Positions 16,891-25,106 of a stretch of DNA of 33,873 nucleotides are shown here, one piece after another. The stretch is taken from the NCBI RefSeq assembly GCF_041601295.1, contig NZ_JBFIII010000023.1, positions 1 to 33,873 on the forward strand, in the 5' to 3' direction. The position numbers and the translations under genes are program-made. The notes below the pieces were generated by a model. That model made no database searches. It was given only the letters and a program-made list of their open reading frames with translations, and had not been told where the DNA came from. Origin of the DNA: Immundisolibacter sp. (GTDB taxonomy: Bacteria > Pseudomonadota > Gammaproteobacteria > Immundisolibacterales > Immundisolibacteraceae). Positions within the stretch are counted from its first letter, which is position 1. Each line of letters starts with the position of its first letter.

Positions 16891-17163
16891 GTGAATAAAT
16901 CGGATCTAATCGACGCGATTGCTAACGGCGCCGAAATTTCAAAAGCAGCGGCCGGGCGTGCGCTTGATTCTGCCGTGACGGCCATTACCGTGGCACTTAA
17001 GAAGAACGACACGGTGACTATTGTTGGATTTGGAACCTTCTCGGTCGGCAAACGTGGCGCGCGTACCGGCCGCAATCCGCGGACCGGGCAACCGATCAAG
17101 ATCAAAGCAAGCAAAACAGCCAAGTTCAAGGCTGGTAAAGGTCTCAAAGACAGCATAAAATAA
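16891..17163 (+). CDS. hupB: DNA-binding protein HU-beta
   Basis: HU is a small dimeric nucleoid protein that bends and compacts DNA. The product has 90 residues, the same as E. coli HupB, beginning MNKSDLIDAIANGAEISKA. The DNA-binding arm is present as VGFGTFSVGKRGARTGRNP followed by TGQPIKIKASKTAKFKAGK. The start is GTG at 16891, set by the near-perfect ribosome binding site AGGGGGA (16879-16885); upstream in-frame codons do not look like HU. The stop codon is only 12 bases before tRNA-Val, with no terminator between. Confidence 0.98.
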   Translation: MNKSDLIDAIANGAEISKAAAGRALDSAVTAITVALKKNDTVTIVGFGTFSVGKRGARTGRNPRTGQPIKIKASKTAKFKAGKGLKDSIK

Positions 17164-17175
17164 GCGTTCTTTGAA

Positions 17176-17248
17176 GGGTGCTTAGCTCAGCTGGTAGAGC
17201 GTCGCCTTTACACGGCGGATGTCGGGAGTTCGATCCTCTCAGCACCCA
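17176..17248 (+). tRNA. tRNA-Val (anticodon UAC)
   Basis: Acceptor stem GGGTGCT/AGCACCC, D-arm TAGCTCAGCTGGTAGAGC and T-loop GTTCGATCC are all intact. The anticodon stem TCGCC/GGCGG encloses TTTACAC, giving anticodon UAC (Val). The 3' end reads ACCG in the DNA, so the final A of CCA is not encoded and must be added by the CCA-adding enzyme, unlike the other three tRNAs here. Confidence 0.96.
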
Positions 17249-17259
17249 CCGAACGCTTC

Positions 17260-17336
17260 GGAGCGGTAGTTCAGCTGGTTAGAATACCGGCCTGTCACGC
17301 CGGGGGTCGCGGGTTCGAGTCCCGTCCGCTCCGCCA
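17260..17336 (+). tRNA. tRNA-Asp (anticodon GUC)
   Basis: Acceptor stem GGAGCGG/CCGCTCC, discriminator G and encoded CCA at 17334-17336. Anticodon stem CCGGC/GCCGG encloses CTGTCAC, giving anticodon GUC (Asp). It starts 11 bases after the mature tRNA-Val end, so the pair is one transcript. GUC-type tRNAs are queuosine substrates. Confidence 0.97.
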
Positions 17337-17369
17337 ATTTGGCACTACGCGTTAGTACCAGCCGTTTAA

Positions 17370-17410
17370 GGGTGAAGTCGGTGAAGCCGGCTTCACCCAT
17401 TTCGTTTTCT
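17370..17410 (+). terminator. Terminator of the tRNA-Val/tRNA-Asp transcript
   Basis: GGGTGAAG (17370-17377) can pair with CTTCACCC (17391-17398), and an alternative perfect 18-base palindrome GGTGAAGCC/GGCTTCACC spans 17380-17397. The tail is CATTTCGTTTT. The hairpin lies 33 bases after tRNA-Asp and just before ppiD. Confidence 0.55.
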
Positions 17411-17429
17411 GACACCGGAAAAGATCTTC

Positions 17430-19337
17430 ATGCTGCAACAACTCCGCGAAAATGCGCCGCGCTGGCTGATCACCGCGATCATTCTGATGCTGATTGTGCC
17501 CTTTGCTCTGTGGGGCGTTAACTCCTATTTCCAGCCCGGTGGCGACGACACCGTGGCCCAGGTGGGCGATAGCGCCATCGGCAGCAACGCGATGCAGCGC
17601 GCACTGCAACAAGAAGCGCAGCGCCTGCGCCAGACCCTGGGCGACGCCTACTCCCCGGACTTTCTCGACCAACCCGGCACCAAACGCGCCGTATTGGAAC
17701 GACTGATCAACCGCCAACTCCTGTTGCAGGATGCCAACCAGCGCCGGCTGCAGGTCGACGACTCGGTTGTCGCGGCGGTGATTCACGCGGCGCCCGCCTT
17801 CGCCGATGAGCAGGGCTTCGACCGCACTCGCTACGAATCACAGCTGCGTCGCCAGGGACTGTCACCGACCGCGTTTGAAAACGACCTGCGCGAGTCGCTG
17901 GTCCTGAAACAGGTCGAAACAGGTTTGGCGCAGACCGCATTCATGACCAAAGCCGAGCTTGACCTGCTGGCAGCCCTCTGGTTCGAGCGACGCGACCTGC
18001 GCCTGGCGACCTTGAGCTGGCAGAAATTTGCGCCAAATCAGACGCCCGGTGCTGCGGCGATCCAGGCTTACTACGATGCCCACCGCGAACAGTTCAAAAC
18101 CGACGAGCAGGTTTCGGTCGCCTACCTTGAGCTGAGCCTGGACCGCATGGCCAGCGAGATTACGGTTGACAACGACATGCTCCAGAAGCGCTACGACGAA
18201 CTGAAACCGGAGCTTGGCGCCCAGGAGCAGCGCCGCGCACGCCACATCTTGGTCAACGTTGCCGAAGATGCAGCTCCGGAGGTCATTGAGCAGGCCCGGC
18301 TCAAGGCAGCGGGTCTGCGGGACAAGATCAGTGCCGGAACCGATTTCGCGACGCTGGCCAAAACCGAGTCCGGCGACCCCGGCTCGGCCGCCCAGGGGGG
18401 TGACCTAGGCTTTTTCCCCCGCGGCACCATGACACCAGCTTTCGACGAGGCTGCATTCAGCCTGGCCAAGGGGTCGCTCAGCGAACCAATTCGTACACCG
18501 TTTGGATTCCATCTGCTTGAGGTCACGGACATCAGGGCCGCCACAGTGCCGCCGCTGGCCGAGGTGCGCGACAGTGTCACGCAACGCCTGCAGCGGGAAC
18601 TTGCCGAGGAACGCTTCTTCGCCGCCGCTGACACTTTGCGGAATCTGGCCTTTGAGCACCCGGACACCCTGGACGCGGCCGCCGAGGAACTGGGCTTGAC
18701 GGCCCAGAAGGCGGGGCCGTTTGATCGCACCGGCGGCGAGGGCGTCGCGTCAAATCAGCAGTTCATCAGCCATGCCTTTGCCGAGGATGTGCTCGGCGCA
18801 GGCAACAACAGCGATGTGTTCGAGCTGGAGCCAGGGCACTACGCGGTGCTCCGGGTGATTGACCACACTCCGGCGGCGCGGCGCCCGCTCGATCAAGTTC
18901 AGGCCCAGATCATCGAAGGCATGCGCCAACGGGACGGCGCGGCTGCCGCACAGAAGACCGGCGAAACCATCCTGGCCGAAATTCGCGCCGGTGCCGAGCC
19001 AGGCCCTACCCTCAGCAAGCACGGCGGAGTGATCCAGACACTGGACGATGTCGGCCGAGAGGGTCTGCCCGAGCTGCCGATGGAACTGCTCAAACGCGCC
19101 TTCGCCCTTCCGGTCAACGACGGCAAACCGACCTACGCCGGCATCGAACTTGCCAGTGGCGATTACGCACTGCTCAGCGTGACCGGCCGCAGGCCTGGAC
19201 CCGCCGGCAACAACGCCGAGGCGCGTACGGAACTGCAGCGACAGCTCCTGGCCATCCGCGCCGAACAGACGCTATCGGAACAGCTAGACGCTTTGCGCGC
19301 ACGTCATCCGGTGAAAGTATTCGAAAACCGGCTGTAA
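17430..19337 (+). CDS. ppiD: Periplasmic folding chaperone PpiD (SurA N-terminal and parvulin domains)
   Basis: PpiD is anchored in the inner membrane beside SecYEG and helps proteins emerging into the periplasm. The product has 635 residues (E. coli 623). One membrane helix lies at about 13-32 (LITAIILMLIVPFALWGV), then a SurA-like chaperone segment. A parvulin isomerase domain at about 268-367 contains RRARHILVNV, GGDLGFFPRGTM and TPFGFHLLEV. A long C-terminal periplasmic domain follows. The ATG at 17430 is the only start before the membrane helix; the ribosome binding site is modest. Placement after hupB and two tRNAs and before fabI matches the pseudomonad order as I recall it. Confidence 0.96.
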   Translation: MLQQLRENAPRWLITAIILMLIVPFALWGVNSYFQPGGDDTVAQVGDSAIGSNAMQRALQQEAQRLRQTLGDAYSPDFLDQPGTKRAVLERLINRQLLLQDANQRRLQVDDSVVAAVIHAAPAFADEQGFDRTRYESQLRRQGLSPTAFENDLRESLVLKQVETGLAQTAFMTKAELDLLAALWFERRDLRLATLSWQKFAPNQTPGAAAIQAYYDAHREQFKTDEQVSVAYLELSLDRMASEITVDNDMLQKRYDELKPELGAQEQRRARHILVNVAEDAAPEVIEQARLKAAGLRDKISAGTDFATLAKTESGDPGSAAQGGDLGFFPRGTMTPAFDEAAFSLAKGSLSEPIRTPFGFHLLEVTDIRAATVPPLAEVRDSVTQRLQRELAEERFFAAADTLRNLAFEHPDTLDAAAEELGLTAQKAGPFDRTGGEGVASNQQFISHAFAEDVLGAGNNSDVFELEPGHYAVLRVIDHTPAARRPLDQVQAQIIEGMRQRDGAAAAQKTGETILAEIRAGAEPGPTLSKHGGVIQTLDDVGREGLPELPMELLKRAFALPVNDGKPTYAGIELASGDYALLSVTGRRPGPAGNNAEARTELQRQLLAIRAEQTLSEQLDALRARHPVKVFENRL

Positions 19338-19413
19338 TCGCGCTGCCAGAGCCCGGAATGTTCACAGACCCGTCCAGCGGGGCCAGCGCACAGACCCACC
19401 AAAGCAGGGGCAG

Positions 19414-20190
19414 TCAGCCTCCCATGCCGACGATGTTGTACCCGGCGTCGACATAGGTGACCTCACCAGTCACACCGGCGGCCAGATCCGAGCACAAAAA
19501 CGCGGCGACGTTGCCCACGTCATCAATCGTTACATTGCGCCTCAGGGGCGAATGCTCGGCGTGGTAGTCGAGCATGCCACGCAGGCCGGAGATCCCGGAC
19601 GCGGCCAGGGTGCGAATGGGGCCGGCTGAGATACCGTTCACGCGGGTACCGTCTGGGCCCATTGAGGCCGCCAGATAGCGGATGCAAGCCTCCAGACTGG
19701 CTTTTGCCAAACCCATGACGTTGTAGTTCGGCAGCACCCGGACGGCGCCAAGATAGGTCATCGCCAGCATCGCGGAGCCGGGGCGAAGCATCGGCTTGGC
19801 TGCCTTGGCAAGCGCCGCCAGGCTATACGCGCTGATGTCGTGCGACATTCGAAAGCCTTCGCGCGTGACGGCATCGACAAAACTGCCCTGTAATTCCTCG
19901 CGCGGGGCAAATGCCACGCTATGCACCACGATGTCGAAGCCGTCCCAGCGCTGGCCTAACGCTGTAAACGCCGCGTTGATCTGGTCATCGTCACCGACGT
20001 CCAGCGGCAGGGTGATTGTGCTATCGCACTGGGCGGCGAATTCCTCAACCCGCTTGCGCAGCTTGTCGTTCTGGTACGTGAATGCCAATTCGGCACCCTG
20101 CCGGTGCATGGCTTCGGCAATGCCGGTAGCGATGGAGCGGTCGCTTGCCACGCCAACAATCAGTGCCTTTTTGCCGGCCAAAAATCCCAT
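19414..20190 (-). CDS. fabI: Enoyl-[acyl-carrier-protein] reductase (NADH)
   Basis: FabI performs the last reduction of each fatty-acid elongation cycle. The product has 258 residues and lines up with E. coli FabI without gaps up to about residue 250. The catalytic residues Tyr146, Tyr156 and Lys163 are at identical positions (MTYLGAV and PNYNVMGLAK). The cofactor loop reads GVASDRSIA. Two inhibitor-site residues differ from E. coli: position 93 is Ala instead of Gly and position 203 is Leu instead of Phe. The gene faces ppiD tail to tail across 76 bases. Its upstream region is occupied, from 20 bases before the ATG, by the palindromic element at 20211-20363. Confidence 0.98.
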   Translation of the reverse strand: MGFLAGKKALIVGVASDRSIATGIAEAMHRQGAELAFTYQNDKLRKRVEEFAAQCDSTITLPLDVGDDDQINAAFTALGQRWDGFDIVVHSVAFAPREELQGSFVDAVTREGFRMSHDISAYSLAALAKAAKPMLRPGSAMLAMTYLGAVRVLPNYNVMGLAKASLEACIRYLAASMGPDGTRVNGISAGPIRTLAASGISGLRGMLDYHAEHSPLRRNVTIDDVGNVAAFLCSDLAAGVTGEVTYVDAGYNIVGMGG

Positions 20191-20545
20191 GTCTTACCCC
20201 GTGTTGTTAAGGGAACGCTGAACTATTCAGTGTTTACCGCAGCGCAAGGATGCGCTGCCAAAATCAGTGGCTGTCAGCCACTGATTTTGTGAGCCATCGG
20301 AAAACCACGCTTTTCCGATGGCGGGCGCTGAGAAAGCCAGGATGGATTTATTCAGCGCTTCCTGAAGGACATCCCGCGACAGGCAGCGCAGCCGACGGCC
20401 AAGCAACACCCCGGCACGAACGGAACACGCTGGCGCCAGACCCGGCGAACAGGAAAAATCCGGGCTGGATTGTTCAAGCCATTCTCGGCGTAGTGGGGTC
20501 CAGATTATAGCCGCACGACAGTCAGAGCCCGGCCTGCGGAGCGCT
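20191..20545. other. 355-base intergenic gap between divergent fabI and peptide-binding protein genes
   Basis: No credible coding sequence is present. The left part (20211-20363) is a run of hairpins described separately. The right part (20364-20545) shows AATCC and GGATT arms near 20457-20472 resembling a segment of the left element, so the element may extend or be tandem. Promoters for both flanking genes must be here but I could not assign them with confidence. Confidence 0.7.
20211..20363. repeat. Palindromic MITE-like or REP-like element
   Basis: The stretch holds successive hairpins: CAGCGCA/TGCGCTG (20240-20257), a 14-bp perfect arm pair centred on T20274 (20260-20287), a 12-bp stem GCCATCGGAAAA/TTTTCCGATGGC with a 6-base loop (20293-20322), and GCGCTGA/TCAGCGC (20325-20358). 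The ends are imperfect inverted repeats: GGGAACGCTGAA at the left, and at the right AGGAAGCGCTGAA when read on the other strand. No transposase frame is present. The boundaries and family are uncertain; only one copy is in this window. Confidence 0.55.
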
Positions 20546-22726
20546 GTGGCAGAATCGTTCACGATGCGTTTGCCTGCCCCCACCCGCCTGTCCTGGTTGC
20601 TACTGCCGATCTGGCTTGCCGGGTGCGGCGAGGCGCCCTTGAACAGCCCCCACCCCACCGGCGAACAAGACGCCAATACGCTCTACGCCGCCTTCGCCGC
20701 GCGCCCCAAGCACCTTGATCCGGCGGTGGCCTATAGCTCGAACGAATACGTCTTCATCCACCAGACCTACGAGCCGCCGCTGCAGTACCACTACCTGCGC
20801 CGGCCTTACACCCTGGTACCGCTGGCCAGCACCGAGCTACCCCGCACCACCTTGCTGGATGCGCAAGGCCAGGTCCTGCCGGCCGACGGTGACCCGGCCG
20901 ATGCCGTTTCCAGCGTCTACGAAATCCACATCCAACCAGGTATTCGCTACGCACCGCACCCGGCCTTTGCCCGCGACAGTGCCGGCAAGCTCTTGTATCA
21001 CCGCCTGGACGACCGCGCGTTGCGTGGCATTGACACCCTGGGCGACTTCAAGATTACCGGTAGCCGTGAGCTGACCGCCGCTGACTACGTATATCAGATC
21101 AAGCGCCTGGCCAGCCCGCGTGTGCAGTCTCCCATACGGGGCCTGATGCAAAGGCATCTTAAAGGTTTCGCTGCCTACAGCGCCGCCCTGCGCAAGACCG
21201 ACAACAGCCCGGCCTACCTGGACCTGCGTCGGCATGATTTCGCGGGCGTGCAAATCGTGGACCGCTATACCTTCCGGATTCACCTCAAGGACGTCTACCC
21301 ACAGTTCGTGTATTGGCTGGCAATGCCATTTTTTGCGCCGGTGCCGTGGGAAGCGGACCGCTTCTACAGCCAGCCAGGGCTTGCCGCCAAGAACATCAGT
21401 CTGGATTGGTACCCGGTCGGCACCGGCCCGTTCATGCTGACGGTCAACGACCCGAACCGGCGCATGGTGCTGGAGCGAAACCCCCTGTTCCGGGGCGAAC
21501 CCTACCCCAGCGACGGCGAGGCCGGCGACGCCGAGGCCGGCCTGCTGGCCGACGCCGGCAAGCCCATGCCATTCATCGACCGCGCCATGTTCAGCCTCGA
21601 GCGCGAAAGCATTCCGGTGTGGACCAAGTTCTTGCAGGGCTACTATGACCGCTCGCCGGTCGGCTCCGACAGCTTCGATCAGGTGGTGAATCTGGGCGCC
21701 GGGGGCGAGCTGCAACTGACCGACGAGATGGCCACGCGCGGCATGCGTCTGAACTCGAGTGTCAGTGCCTCCACGTTCTACACCGGCTTTAACCTGCTGG
21801 ACGACACCGTCGGCGGCTATAGCCCTAACAAGCGGGCCCTGCGCCAGGCAATCGCCATTGCCATCGACCAGGAGGAAGCGATTGCCATCTTTCAGAATGG
21901 CCTGGGTGTTGCAATGCAAGGCCCGCTGCCGCCTGGCATCTTCGGCTACCGCAGTGGCGAGGCTGGCATCAACGGCAATACCTATCGCTGGTCTGGCGGC
22001 CGCGCGCAGCGCCTGGGCCTGAATCACGCCCGCGCGCTCATGAGCAGCGCCGGCTACCCTGGCGGGCGCAGCACCAACAGCCGTCAGCCCCTGGTGCTGT
22101 ACTTCGACTCCATGGCCAGTGGCCCGGATACCAAAAGCTACCTCGACTGGTTGCGCAAACAGTTCGCCAAGCTCGGCATACAGCTGGTGGTGCGCAGTAC
22201 CGATTACAACCGCTTCCAGGACAAGATGCGCCGCGGCCAGGCGCAGATCTACCAATGGGGCTGGAATGCCGACTACCCGGATCCGGAAAACTTCCTGTTC
22301 CTGTTCTACAGCAAGAACGGCAAGGTCAAACATGGCGGCGAGAACGCCAGCAACTACGAAAATGCCCAGTTCGATCGCTTGTTCGAGCGCATGCGCTTGC
22401 TGCCGAACAACCCCGAGCGTCAGCGTCTGATCGACCAGATGACCGCCATCCTGCGCCAGGACGTGCCTTGGGCCGCGGGCTTTCACCCGCAGCAGGTGGT
22501 GCTGGATCACACGTGGACCGGCAACCTCAAACCCAACGACATGGCCAACAACACGCTCAAGTACCAGCGCCTTGACGCGCCGCTGCGCACACGCCTGCGT
22601 GCAGCATGGAACCGTCCACACTGGATGCCCGTCGCCATATTTGCGGCCCTGATAATGCTGGTTGGCGTGCCAACGCTGGTCAGCTTGCGGCGGCGCCAGC
22701 ACGCCACCGCGCTAGCCAAACAATGA
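20546..22726 (+). CDS. Peptide ABC transporter substrate-binding lipoprotein (YejA/SBP_bac_5 family)
   Basis: This is a family 5 extracellular solute-binding protein, first gene of a Yej-type ABC importer probably taking up oligopeptides. The product has 726 residues from the GTG at 20546, which has GGAG 4 bases upstream; an ATG at 20564 is possible and gives a cleaner signal. The lipobox is LAGC with Cys27 (GTG numbering). SBP_bac_5 features include the HLDPAVAY segment near the start, YPVGTGPFMLT, and QIYQWGWNADYPDPENFL in the second lobe. The last 36 residues form a membrane helix (about 694-712, AIFAALIMLVGVPTLV) followed by RRR, which is unusual for a binding protein. Its stop overlaps the next start (ATGA). 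Confidence 0.93.
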   Translation: MAESFTMRLPAPTRLSWLLLPIWLAGCGEAPLNSPHPTGEQDANTLYAAFAARPKHLDPAVAYSSNEYVFIHQTYEPPLQYHYLRRPYTLVPLASTELPRTTLLDAQGQVLPADGDPADAVSSVYEIHIQPGIRYAPHPAFARDSAGKLLYHRLDDRALRGIDTLGDFKITGSRELTAADYVYQIKRLASPRVQSPIRGLMQRHLKGFAAYSAALRKTDNSPAYLDLRRHDFAGVQIVDRYTFRIHLKDVYPQFVYWLAMPFFAPVPWEADRFYSQPGLAAKNISLDWYPVGTGPFMLTVNDPNRRMVLERNPLFRGEPYPSDGEAGDAEAGLLADAGKPMPFIDRAMFSLERESIPVWTKFLQGYYDRSPVGSDSFDQVVNLGAGGELQLTDEMATRGMRLNSSVSASTFYTGFNLLDDTVGGYSPNKRALRQAIAIAIDQEEAIAIFQNGLGVAMQGPLPPGIFGYRSGEAGINGNTYRWSGGRAQRLGLNHARALMSSAGYPGGRSTNSRQPLVLYFDSMASGPDTKSYLDWLRKQFAKLGIQLVVRSTDYNRFQDKMRRGQAQIYQWGWNADYPDPENFLFLFYSKNGKVKHGGENASNYENAQFDRLFERMRLLPNNPERQRLIDQMTAILRQDVPWAAGFHPQQVVLDHTWTGNLKPNDMANNTLKYQRLDAPLRTRLRAAWNRPHWMPVAIFAALIMLVGVPTLVSLRRRQHATALAKQ

Positions 22727-23700
22727 CCGCCTATCTGCTGCGCCGGCTGTTGCACGCGATACCGATTCTGATCGGCGTCAACCTGATCACGTTCGCGCTG
22801 TTTTTCGTCGTCAACACCCCGGATGACATGGCTCGCCTGCACCTGGGCGAGAAGCACGTCACAGCGGACGCAATCGCCGGCTGGAAGCGCGCCCACGGCT
22901 ATGACCGGCCACTGCTTTACGCCCCCGAGGCGGGTGGCCTGGCACGCTTCACCGAAACATTGTTCTTCCAGAAATCAGCCCGCCTGATGGTGCTCGACTT
23001 TGGCCGTGCCGACGACGGCCGCGACATTGGCCGCGATATCCGCCAGCGCATGGGTCCGAGTCTTGCCATCGCAATCCCGAGCCTGGTGCTGGGCCTGCTG
23101 ACCAACATCACGTTGGCGCTTGGCATCGTGTTTGTGCGCGGCAGTCGGTTGGAACACACGGCGGTATTCCTGGCCGTGCTGGGCATGTCGATCTCGACCC
23201 TGTTTTACATCATTGGCGCGCAGTACCTGCTCGGCAAACTGCTGAATCTGACACCGGTATCCGGCTGGCTGGACGGCTGGGCCGGGATCAAATTCCTGGT
23301 CCTGCCGTTACTGGTGGGCGTGGTGTCGGGCATCGGCAGTGGCGTGCGCTGGTATCGGCTGCTGTTCCTGGAAGAAGCGGGCAAGGACTATGTACGCACG
23401 GCGCGCGCCAAGGGCCTCGCCGAGGGCCGTGTGCTCGGCCAGCACATGCTGCGAAACGCTGCCATCCCCATCCTCACCGGCGTGGTGGCAGTGATCCCGT
23501 TGTTGTTCATGGGTGGTTTGCTGACGGAGTCGTTTTTCGCAATCCCGGGCCTTGGCAGTTACACCATCGACGCCATCCGCAGTCAGGATTTCTCCATCGT
23601 GCGCGCAATGGTTTTCCTGGGTGCCGCGATGTACCTGCTCGGTCTGCTGCTGACCGACGTTTCGTACACCCTGGCTGACCCGCGGGTACGCCTTCAGTGA
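22723..23700 (+). CDS. Peptide ABC transporter permease, YejB/DppB-like
   Basis: This 325-residue inner membrane permease begins MTAYLLRRLLHAIPILIGVNLITF, the standard N-terminal helix of the DppB/OppB/YejB family. Several further helices follow. The cytoplasmic EAA loop, which contacts the ATPase, reads KDYVRTARAKGLAEG then HMLRNAAIPILT. The ATG overlaps the previous stop and its own stop overlaps the next start (GTGA), so all four genes form one coupled operon. It is shorter than E. coli YejB (about 364). Confidence 0.95.
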   Translation: MTAYLLRRLLHAIPILIGVNLITFALFFVVNTPDDMARLHLGEKHVTADAIAGWKRAHGYDRPLLYAPEAGGLARFTETLFFQKSARLMVLDFGRADDGRDIGRDIRQRMGPSLAIAIPSLVLGLLTNITLALGIVFVRGSRLEHTAVFLAVLGMSISTLFYIIGAQYLLGKLLNLTPVSGWLDGWAGIKFLVLPLLVGVVSGIGSGVRWYRLLFLEEAGKDYVRTARAKGLAEGRVLGQHMLRNAAIPILTGVVAVIPLLFMGGLLTESFFAIPGLGSYTIDAIRSQDFSIVRAMVFLGAAMYLLGLLLTDVSYTLADPRVRLQ

Positions 23701-25106
23701 TCAGCCTGCCCGTTCAGCCGGTTCTGTTACACACCGATGCGCTGCTGTGGCTGATCGTGGCCGTCACCACAGTTTTCCTGTGGCGCGCGCGGCGCACCCC
23801 GCGGCTGGTGATGGCCTTTCAACAACTGGCGCGCCGGCCCATCGCAGTAGCCTCGCTGGTCCTGCTGCTGCCCTACGTGTCGGTCGCACTGCTCGATTCG
23901 GTGCACTTTCAGCGCTCGCTGACCGACGCGGGCGGCACCTACCATGCACCCGTCGAGTCGCTGCTGGATCGGCTGCTCCTGCCCCTGAGCGAGCGCACTG
24001 AAAAAACCTACTCGGCGCCGCTGGCACTGTTCAGTTACTCCAAAGAAACCCGGGCCGGTGACGACCGTCGCTTGCAGCGGACCTTTCCGCGGCTGCGCCA
24101 TGGAGGCGCCCACCTATCGCATGCGCAGGCACGGGGCGCCGATATCCGGCAACGGGCACTGCCGGCCGCCGGCCTGGGACTCGGCACGGGTGCCCTGCTC
24201 GCGGGCCTTGTGTGCTGGCGACTGGCGCGACGCGAAGGCATCGGGCTCGCCGATGCGGCGCGCCGCTTGTTGGCTGGTAAAACACCGACGGCCTGGCGCA
24301 GCGCGCTGCTCACTGCCACAGCATTCTTCGTATTGGCGGCCGTCATTGCCTCGCTGGCCACCGTCTACCACGTACTCGGTACCGACAAAGTCGGCCAGGA
24401 TGTGCTGTACCTGAGCCTGAAGAGCATCCGCACCGGCGTTGTCATCGGCAGCGGCAGCCTGCTGATCGCGCTGCCGTTGGCGATCGTCCTGGGCACCGCG
24501 GCGGGTTATTTCGGCGGTCGGGTAGATGACCTGGTGCAGTACCTGTACTCCACGCTGAACGCCATTCCCGGCGTACTGCTGATCGCCGCCGCAGTGCTCA
24601 CGCTTGATGTCTACATGGACCAGAACGTGGCGGCATTCGCAAACGTGCAGCAGCGAGCCGACCTGCGCCTGACCGCCCTGTGCCTGATTCTGGGCGCCAC
24701 CGGTTGGATTGGCCTGTGCCGGCTGCTGCGGGGCGAGGCACTGAAACTGCGTGAGCTCGAATACGTGCAATCGGCACGCGCGCTGGGCCTGAAGCAGGTG
24801 CGCATCATCAGTCGCCACCTGTGGCCCAACCTCACACACCTTGTTTTGTTGACGGCGGTGATCGACTTCAGCGGCCTGGTGCTGGCCGAAGCGGTGCTGT
24901 CATACGTCGGCGTGGGCGTCGATCCGGGCACCATATCCTGGGGCAGCATGATCAACACCGCGCGCCTGGAACTGGCCCGAGAACCGGCTGTTTGGTGGTC
25001 GCTCGCCGCCGCCTTCGTGTTCATGCTGGGCTTGGTGCTACCGGCCAATCTGCTGGCCGATGCCCTGCGCGACGCGCTCGACCCACGCCAGCGCAGCGAG
25101 CACTGA
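23697..25106 (+). CDS. Peptide ABC transporter permease, YejE/DppC-like
   Basis: The product has 469 residues, clearly longer than E. coli YejE (about 341); the extra length lies in the N-terminal half, where two hydrophobic segments enclose a polar region (roughly residues 70-170). The transport domain is in the second half. It has TDKVGQDVLYLSLKSIRTG, the typical DppC segment, and an EAA loop ELEYVQSARALGLKQ then RHLWPNLTH. The start is GTG at 23697 overlapping the preceding TGA. Its stop overlaps the next ATG by one base (TGATG). It should pair with the YejB-like permease to form the channel. Confidence 0.94.
   Translation: MISLPVQPVLLHTDALLWLIVAVTTVFLWRARRTPRLVMAFQQLARRPIAVASLVLLLPYVSVALLDSVHFQRSLTDAGGTYHAPVESLLDRLLLPLSERTEKTYSAPLALFSYSKETRAGDDRRLQRTFPRLRHGGAHLSHAQARGADIRQRALPAAGLGLGTGALLAGLVCWRLARREGIGLADAARRLLAGKTPTAWRSALLTATAFFVLAAVIASLATVYHVLGTDKVGQDVLYLSLKSIRTGVVIGSGSLLIALPLAIVLGTAAGYFGGRVDDLVQYLYSTLNAIPGVLLIAAAVLTLDVYMDQNVAAFANVQQRADLRLTALCLILGATGWIGLCRLLRGEALKLRELEYVQSARALGLKQVRIISRHLWPNLTHLVLLTAVIDFSGLVLAEAVLSYVGVGVDPGTISWGSMINTARLELAREPAVWWSLAAAFVFMLGLVLPANLLADALRDALDPRQRSEH

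Noticed and set aside
20837..22702. 621-codon open frame opposite the peptide-binding protein gene
   Set aside because: It lies wholly antisense to a well-supported gene; long antisense frames are expected in GC-rich coding DNA, and the translation shows no family motifs.
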